From Caryophanales bacterium UBA6877 (GTDB taxonomy: Bacteria; Bacillota_I; Bacilli_A; RFN20; CAG-826), in assembly GCA_002451465.1 (NCBI GenBank), contig DKCJ01000018.1:1-9699 (forward strand): DNA of 9,699 nucleotides, written 5' to 3'. A model generated the notes under the pieces. The model searched no databases. It was not told the origin of the DNA and saw only the letters and a program-made list of their open reading frames with translations. Both the position numbers and the translations under genes were made by a program. Each line of letters opens with the position of its first letter. Within the stretch, counting starts at the first letter, position 1. Below, one piece after another: positions 5,366 through 9,699 of the stretch.

Positions 5366-7879
5366 TTATTCCTTAGTCTCACTAATTGTTGATTCTTCAA
5401 CTTGAACATCTTCACTTTTTGGAGCAACAGTAAATGAAGTAGCAATTTCATTATCTTTTAAATTAATAATCTTAACGCCTTGTGCATTTCTTCCCATTAC
5501 TCTTATTTGTGTCAAAGAAGTTCTAATAACTTGTCCATTATTTGTAATAACAATAATGTCTTCATCGCCATTAACCATTTTTAAACCAACAAGTTTGCCA
5601 GTCTTTTCGTTAACTTTTAAAGTTATAACACCTCCAGCACCACGGTTAGTTTCTCTATAACTTGATAATTCACTTAATTTTCCTAAACCATTCTCACTTA
5701 AAACAAAAGCATCACTTCCTTCTAAAGACGTAGCAAGAGAAACAAGTTTAGAATTATGTAGTTTCATACCTCTTACGCCTGCAGCTGTTCTACCCATATT
5801 TCTAACATCCGTTTCTTTAAAAACACAAGCCTTACCAGCATCACTTGCAAGAATTATTTTTGCATCGCCATTTGTAACTTTTACATCTAATAAACTATCA
5901 CCTTCTTTTAAAGTAATAGCGTATTTTCCATTAACATTAATTCTTTCGAATTCTTCTAAAGAAGTTCTTTTTACAATTCCATCTTTTGTAGCAAAGAATA
6001 AATATTTATTTTTATATTCATCGACAGAAATTATTGAATTAATTGTTTCGTTTTGTTCTAAGTTTAATAAATTTAAAACTGGAATTCCTTTAGCTTGTCG
6101 GCTAGCAGCGTTAATTTCATGACCTCTTTTTCTATAAACTCTTCCAAGACTTGAGAAAAATAAGATGTCTGTATGAGTTTTGCTAGTGACCATTTTTATT
6201 ACTTCGTCGTCACTATAAACACTCATTCCTTTAACACCAACTCCACCTCTATTTTGTACTCTAAATTCATTTAAAGACATTCTTTTTATATAACCTTTTT
6301 CAGTTAAAGTAATAACAATATCTTCTTCTGGAATTAAATCTTCATCATCAACAGAGACAATAGAATAAGAAATTTCGGTACGACGTTTGTCACCAAATTT
6401 TTCTTTAATTTCTAAAAGTTCTTTAACAACAACATCAGCTTCATGTTCTCTTGATTCAAGAATATATTTATCTAAAGCAATTGCTTTTAAAATATCATTT
6501 TTTTCATCAGTGAGTTTAATTGTTTCAATGCCAGTTAATCTACCAAGAGTCATTGCAACAATAGCTTTTGCTTGTTCATCACTAAATCCAAAACGTGATT
6601 TAAGCCAATCACTAAATTCTTGTTGGTTTTTACTTGATTTTGCGTGATCTACAACTTCATCAATATTGTCATGAACAGTTAAAAGAGCCTCAACAATTTT
6701 TAATCTACCTTCGTGTTTTCTTAATAAAAATTTAGTTCTTCTATCAATAACTTCAATTTGGAAATCTAAATAATTAAGTAATAATTCTTTTAATGAAAGA
6801 ATTTTTGGAGCACCATTTACAACACAAAGATTTATAACACCAAAAGAAATTTCAAGTTGAGTATTTTTATAAAGTTTATTTAGAATAACTTGAGGAACTG
6901 CATCTCTTCTTAAATCAATTTCAATATTTACATCTTCTTTACTTAAATCTCTAATAGCAGTTATTCCTTCAATAACTTTATTTCTAACAAGTTCGCCAAT
7001 TTTTTGAATTAATTGTGCTTTGTTAACTTGGTAAGGTATTTCAGTGATAATGATTTTACTCTTTTCACCTTCTTTTTCTATAATTTCTGCTTTACCTCTT
7101 ACTCTAAAAGTTCCTCTACCTGTTTCATAAGCTTGTTTGATACCACTTAATCCATAAATAATTCCACCCATTGGAAAATCAGGACCTTTAACAATTTTTA
7201 ATAATTCATCAATTGTAATATCTTTATTTTTTCTAACTGCAACAATTGCATCAACAATTTCATTTAAATTATGTGGAGGCATTTTTGTTGCCATACCAAC
7301 AGCAATACCATCACTTCCATTACATAATAAGTTTGGAAATCTAGAAGGAAGACATGTTGGTTCTAAAAGATTACCATCATAGTTTGGAACAAAATCAACA
7401 GTATCTTCATCCATGCCTCTTGTCATTTCAAGAGCAAGTTTACTTAATTTACATTCAGTATAACGCATGGCCGCTGCTTCATCTCCATCCATTGAACCAA
7501 AATTACCATGACCAGTTACTAAGGTATAACGCATGGAGAAAGGTTGAGCAAGTCTAACAAGCGTACCATAAATTGCAGAATCACCATGTGGGTGATAATT
7601 ACCCATAACATCACCAACAACTTTTGCAGATTTTACAAATGGTTTGTCAGGAGTATATCCATTAACAGCCATACCATAAACAACACGTCTATGAACTGGT
7701 TTTAAACCATCACGAACATCTGGCAAAGCTCTTGAAATAATGACACTCATTGCATAATCTAAGAATGAATTTTGAACTTCACTTACAATTTCAGTGTCTC
7801 TTAAAGAAGGAACAATTCCTTCCTCTATTTTTTCGATATTTTCTTTTTCATTATTGATATTTTTATTTTCTTCACTCAT
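5366..7879 (-). CDS. gyrA: DNA gyrase subunit A (837 aa)
   Basis: The breakage-reunion subunit of DNA gyrase, forming A2B2 with GyrB to introduce negative supercoils. The winged-helix domain holds the active-site Arg139-Tyr140 (E. coli Arg121-Tyr122) in AAAMRYTE. The start of the family, RALPDVRDGLKPVHRR, is at 50-65. A tower and coiled-coil region follow to about 510. The C-terminal beta-pinwheel (about 515-820) has repeated blades and a GyrA box QNRGGVG at 542-548, so this is GyrA rather than ParC. The length is typical. The first ~25 residues are an Asn/Glu/Lys-rich extension and the last ~17 an acidic tail. In the quinolone-resistance region the sequence is HGDSAIYG: Ser101 (E. coli Ser83) is kept, but the Asp87 position is Gly105. 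The ATG has AGGAG 8 nt upstream, overlapping the gyrB stop. The gap to gyrB is 11 nt and to the next gene 2 nt, so it sits mid-operon. Confidence 0.98.
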   Translation of the reverse strand: MSEENKNINNEKENIEKIEEGIVPSLRDTEIVSEVQNSFLDYAMSVIISRALPDVRDGLKPVHRRVVYGMAVNGYTPDKPFVKSAKVVGDVMGNYHPHGDSAIYGTLVRLAQPFSMRYTLVTGHGNFGSMDGDEAAAMRYTECKLSKLALEMTRGMDEDTVDFVPNYDGNLLEPTCLPSRFPNLLCNGSDGIAVGMATKMPPHNLNEIVDAIVAVRKNKDITIDELLKIVKGPDFPMGGIIYGLSGIKQAYETGRGTFRVRGKAEIIEKEGEKSKIIITEIPYQVNKAQLIQKIGELVRNKVIEGITAIRDLSKEDVNIEIDLRRDAVPQVILNKLYKNTQLEISFGVINLCVVNGAPKILSLKELLLNYLDFQIEVIDRRTKFLLRKHEGRLKIVEALLTVHDNIDEVVDHAKSSKNQQEFSDWLKSRFGFSDEQAKAIVAMTLGRLTGIETIKLTDEKNDILKAIALDKYILESREHEADVVVKELLEIKEKFGDKRRTEISYSIVSVDDEDLIPEEDIVITLTEKGYIKRMSLNEFRVQNRGGVGVKGMSVYSDDEVIKMVTSKTHTDILFFSSLGRVYRKRGHEINAASRQAKGIPVLNLLNLEQNETINSIISVDEYKNKYLFFATKDGIVKRTSLEEFERINVNGKYAITLKEGDSLLDVKVTNGDAKIILASDAGKACVFKETDVRNMGRTAAGVRGMKLHNSKLVSLATSLEGSDAFVLSENGLGKLSELSSYRETNRGAGGVITLKVNEKTGKLVGLKMVNGDEDIIVITNNGQVIRTSLTQIRVMGRNAQGVKIINLKDNEIATSFTVAPKSEDVQVEESTISETKE

Positions 7880-7887
7880 AATTCATT

Positions 7888-7892
7888 CTCCT
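7888..7892 (-). promoter_or_regulatory. Shine-Dalgarno site of gyrA, overlapping the gyrB stop
   Basis: AGGAG shares its first two bases with the TAG stop of gyrB (7893-7891) and lies 8 nt before the gyrA ATG. This arrangement favours coupled translation of the two gyrase subunits. An ATG at 7886-7884 is out of frame and too close to the site to be the start. Confidence 0.8.
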
Positions 7893-9699
7893 AAATATCA
7901 AGATTTTTAACAAATGTAGCGTTCTTTTGAATGTATTCGCTACGTGGTTCAACTTCCTCACCCATAAGATCATTAAATACTTGATCAGCTTCAATTGCAT
8001 CATCCATTGTTACTCTAAGCATCTTACGTTTTTTAGGATCCATAGTTGTTTCTTCAAGTTGTTGTGGATCCATTTCACCAAGACCTTTATAACGTTGTAT
8101 TGGATAATTAGTTTTAATATCTAATTCTTTTCTTATTAAATTTAATTGTTCATCGTTATATGCGTAATAATCTTTATTTTTATAAGTTAATTTATATAAA
8201 GGAGGTTGCGCAATATAAACATAACCTTTTTCAATTAAAGGTCTCATGAAACGATGGAAGAAGGTTAAAAGTAATATTCTAATATGGCTTCCATCAACAT
8301 CAGCATCAGTCATAATAACAATTTTATGATATCTAATTTTTGTTACATCAAAATTAGGGCCATATTCCCCTCCAATTGCCGTTATCATATTACCAATTTC
8401 GGCATTATCTAAAATTTTATGCTCTTGAGCTTTTTGAACATTTAAAATTTTACCTCTTAAAGGTAATATTGCTTGGAAATGAGAATCTCTTCCAAGTTTA
8501 GCACTACCACCTGCAGAGTTACCCTCAACAATAAATAACTCACACTCTTCTGGTTTGTTACTTGAACAATCACTTAATTTACCAGGTAATGTACTTAATT
8601 CTATAGAATTTTTTCTACGTGTGAGATCTCTAGCTTCTTTTGCTTTTAATCTACCAATATAGGCATTTTTTACTTTTTCAAGTATCAACATTGCTTCGTT
8701 TTTATGTTCTAACAAATAACGATTAAGGAATTCACCAACAACATTTGAAACTAATTTTTTAATTTCAGGATTACCTAATTTACCTTTAGTTTGTCCTTCA
8801 TATTGTGGATTAGGATGTTTAACACTAATAATACATGTTAATCCTTCTATACAATCGTCATAACAAAATCTTTCTTTATCAGAATCTTTTAAAATTTTCT
8901 TTTCACGTGCAAAACTATTTAAAATTCTTGTGATAGCAAGAGCAAAACCATCAACATGCATACCACCATCACTTGTTGTAACATTATTACAAAATGAATA
9001 TATTTTTTTATTGTATCCTGTGGTATATTGCATAGCACATTCAACAGTAATCATTTCTTCAACACCATTATCATCAAATTTTTGACCACCTTCACAATAA
9101 ATAACATCTTTAGTTAAAGGCTCTTCATCTTTATTTAAAAATTTAACATATTCAACAATACCACCATCATATTTATAGTGTGCTTCAATTTTTTCGCTAT
9201 TTCTTACATCATATAAATTAATTTTAATTCCACGATTTAAGAAAGCCATTTGCCTTAAACGGTTATTAATTGTTTCGTAATTAAAAACAGTAGTTTCTTT
9301 AAAAATATATGGATCTGGTTTAAAAGTAACAGTTGTTCCATGTTCTTCAAGTGGACATGTTCCAATTTTCTTTAATGGAGCAATTGGATGTCCACCATTT
9401 TCAAAACGAATAAAATAAACTCCACCATCTTTATAAACTGTTACTTCAACATAACTTGATAAAGCATTAACAACTGATGCACCAACACCATGTAATCCAC
9501 CAGAAACTTTATATCCGCCACCTTGACCAAATTTACCACCTGCATGGAGCACGGTATAAACAGTTTCAACACCTGATTTACCAGTTTTTACAACAGTATC
9601 AACAGGTATTCCACGTCCATTATCTTTTACGGTAATTGTATTATCCTTGTTAATGGTAACGTCTATTTCTGTACAATATCCAGCTAATGCTTCATCAAC
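7891..9699 (-). CDS. gyrB: DNA gyrase subunit B, 5' end missing (602 codons visible)
   Basis: The ATPase and TOPRIM subunit of DNA gyrase. The frame is open to the right edge of the window, beginning VDEALAGYC, which aligns with about residue 48 of E. coli GyrB. About 47 residues, including the catalytic Glu42 and Asn46 positions, are outside. The GTG at 9552 is an internal Val codon, not the start. Visible GHKL parts are DNGRGIP (ADP-contacting Asp) at fragment residues 27-33, the ATP lid with GGLHGVG, and QTKGKLG with the transducer Lys. The TOPRIM domain has the acidic Glu392 in VEGNSAGGSAK and the DADVD triad at 465-469 (TDADVDGSHIR). The C-terminal segment QRYKGLGEMD is standard. The estimated full length of ~650 is that of Gram-positive GyrB, without the E. 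coli insertion. The usual Asp of VEGDSAGG (E. coli Asp426) is Asn394 here. It is the first visible gene of the cluster; its promoter lies beyond the window. Confidence 0.98.
   Translation of the reverse strand, partial: VDEALAGYCTEIDVTINKDNTITVKDNGRGIPVDTVVKTGKSGVETVYTVLHAGGKFGQGGGYKVSGGLHGVGASVVNALSSYVEVTVYKDGGVYFIRFENGGHPIAPLKKIGTCPLEEHGTTVTFKPDPYIFKETTVFNYETINNRLRQMAFLNRGIKINLYDVRNSEKIEAHYKYDGGIVEYVKFLNKDEEPLTKDVIYCEGGQKFDDNGVEEMITVECAMQYTTGYNKKIYSFCNNVTTSDGGMHVDGFALAITRILNSFAREKKILKDSDKERFCYDDCIEGLTCIISVKHPNPQYEGQTKGKLGNPEIKKLVSNVVGEFLNRYLLEHKNEAMLILEKVKNAYIGRLKAKEARDLTRRKNSIELSTLPGKLSDCSSNKPEECELFIVEGNSAGGSAKLGRDSHFQAILPLRGKILNVQKAQEHKILDNAEIGNMITAIGGEYGPNFDVTKIRYHKIVIMTDADVDGSHIRILLLTFFHRFMRPLIEKGYVYIAQPPLYKLTYKNKDYYAYNDEQLNLIRKELDIKTNYPIQRYKGLGEMDPQQLEETTMDPKKRKMLRVTMDDAIEADQVFNDLMGEEVEPRSEYIQKNATFVKNLDI

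Noticed and set aside
6387..6647. Plus-strand open frame of 86 codons, and a similar one at 7354-7557
   Set aside because: Both are within gyrA, opposite a well-conserved protein, with no sign of independent coding.
7458..7536. 13-base direct repeat (GTATAACGCATGG at 7458-7470 and 7524-7536)
   Set aside because: Each copy encodes the MRYT stretch of GyrA (MRYTE and MRYTL), both part of the conserved protein; coincidence of coding, not a repeat element.
7927..8124. Plus-strand open frame of 65 codons opposite the gyrB 3' end
   Set aside because: Antisense shadow of the conserved GyrB C-terminus; no start site signal or recognisable product.
9550..9552. GTG as a possible gyrB start
   Set aside because: The frame continues upstream through DNGRGIP and VDEALAGYC, conserved GyrB sequence, to the window edge, so this codon is internal Val.

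Overview
The window is a compact, AT-rich (by eye about 30% GC), entirely minus-strand stretch of a bacterial chromosome. It looks like a low-GC Bacillota or Mollicutes-related genome, for example an uncultured Bacilli lineage such as RF39, Acholeplasma-like or Erysipelotrichia relatives. The evidence is gene order, Mycoplasma-like GyrB residues, strong AGGAG-type Shine-Dalgarno sites and a minimal SRP RNA. TGA is not read as Trp here: the Trp codons I checked in GyrA, SerRS and the ABC protein are all TGG. This argues against the Mycoplasmatales/Entomoplasmatales proper, which use code 4. The lineage is an inference.

Read in the direction of transcription (right to left), the first block is a tight four-gene cluster. 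It holds gyrB (its first ~47 codons lie beyond the right edge), gyrA (11 nt later), a GT-B-type glycosyltransferase-like gene (2 nt later) and serS (2 nt later). gyrB-gyrA-serS is the origin-proximal order of Mycoplasma genitalium/pneumoniae and, more loosely, of Bacillus. The glycosyltransferase-like gene is an insertion into that order.

Between serS and the next protein gene lies a 175-nt gap. It contains a gene for the small (Alu-less, ~80 nt) SRP RNA (ffs) on the same strand, with an extended -10 promoter just after the serS stop and a helix plus T-run at its 3' end. A second promoter follows. It drives a 924-residue fused ABC transporter (ATPase plus FtsX/MacB-type permease with a ~490-residue outer domain). 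The ABC stop codon overlaps by one base the GTG start of a gene that runs off the left edge. Its 50 visible codons resemble the N-terminus of a cation P-type ATPase.

Most of the window is housekeeping: DNA supercoiling, seryl-tRNA synthesis and membrane protein targeting. The second transcription unit concerns membrane transport. I see no mobile element, CRISPR array, tRNA, rRNA or novel multi-gene system. The points most worth a second look are native residues in both gyrase quinolone pockets that match known resistance substitutions (GyrA D87G-like, GyrB D426N-like), the inserted degenerate glycosyltransferase with KX7E in place of EX7E, the SRP RNA, and the partial P-type ATPase at the left edge.
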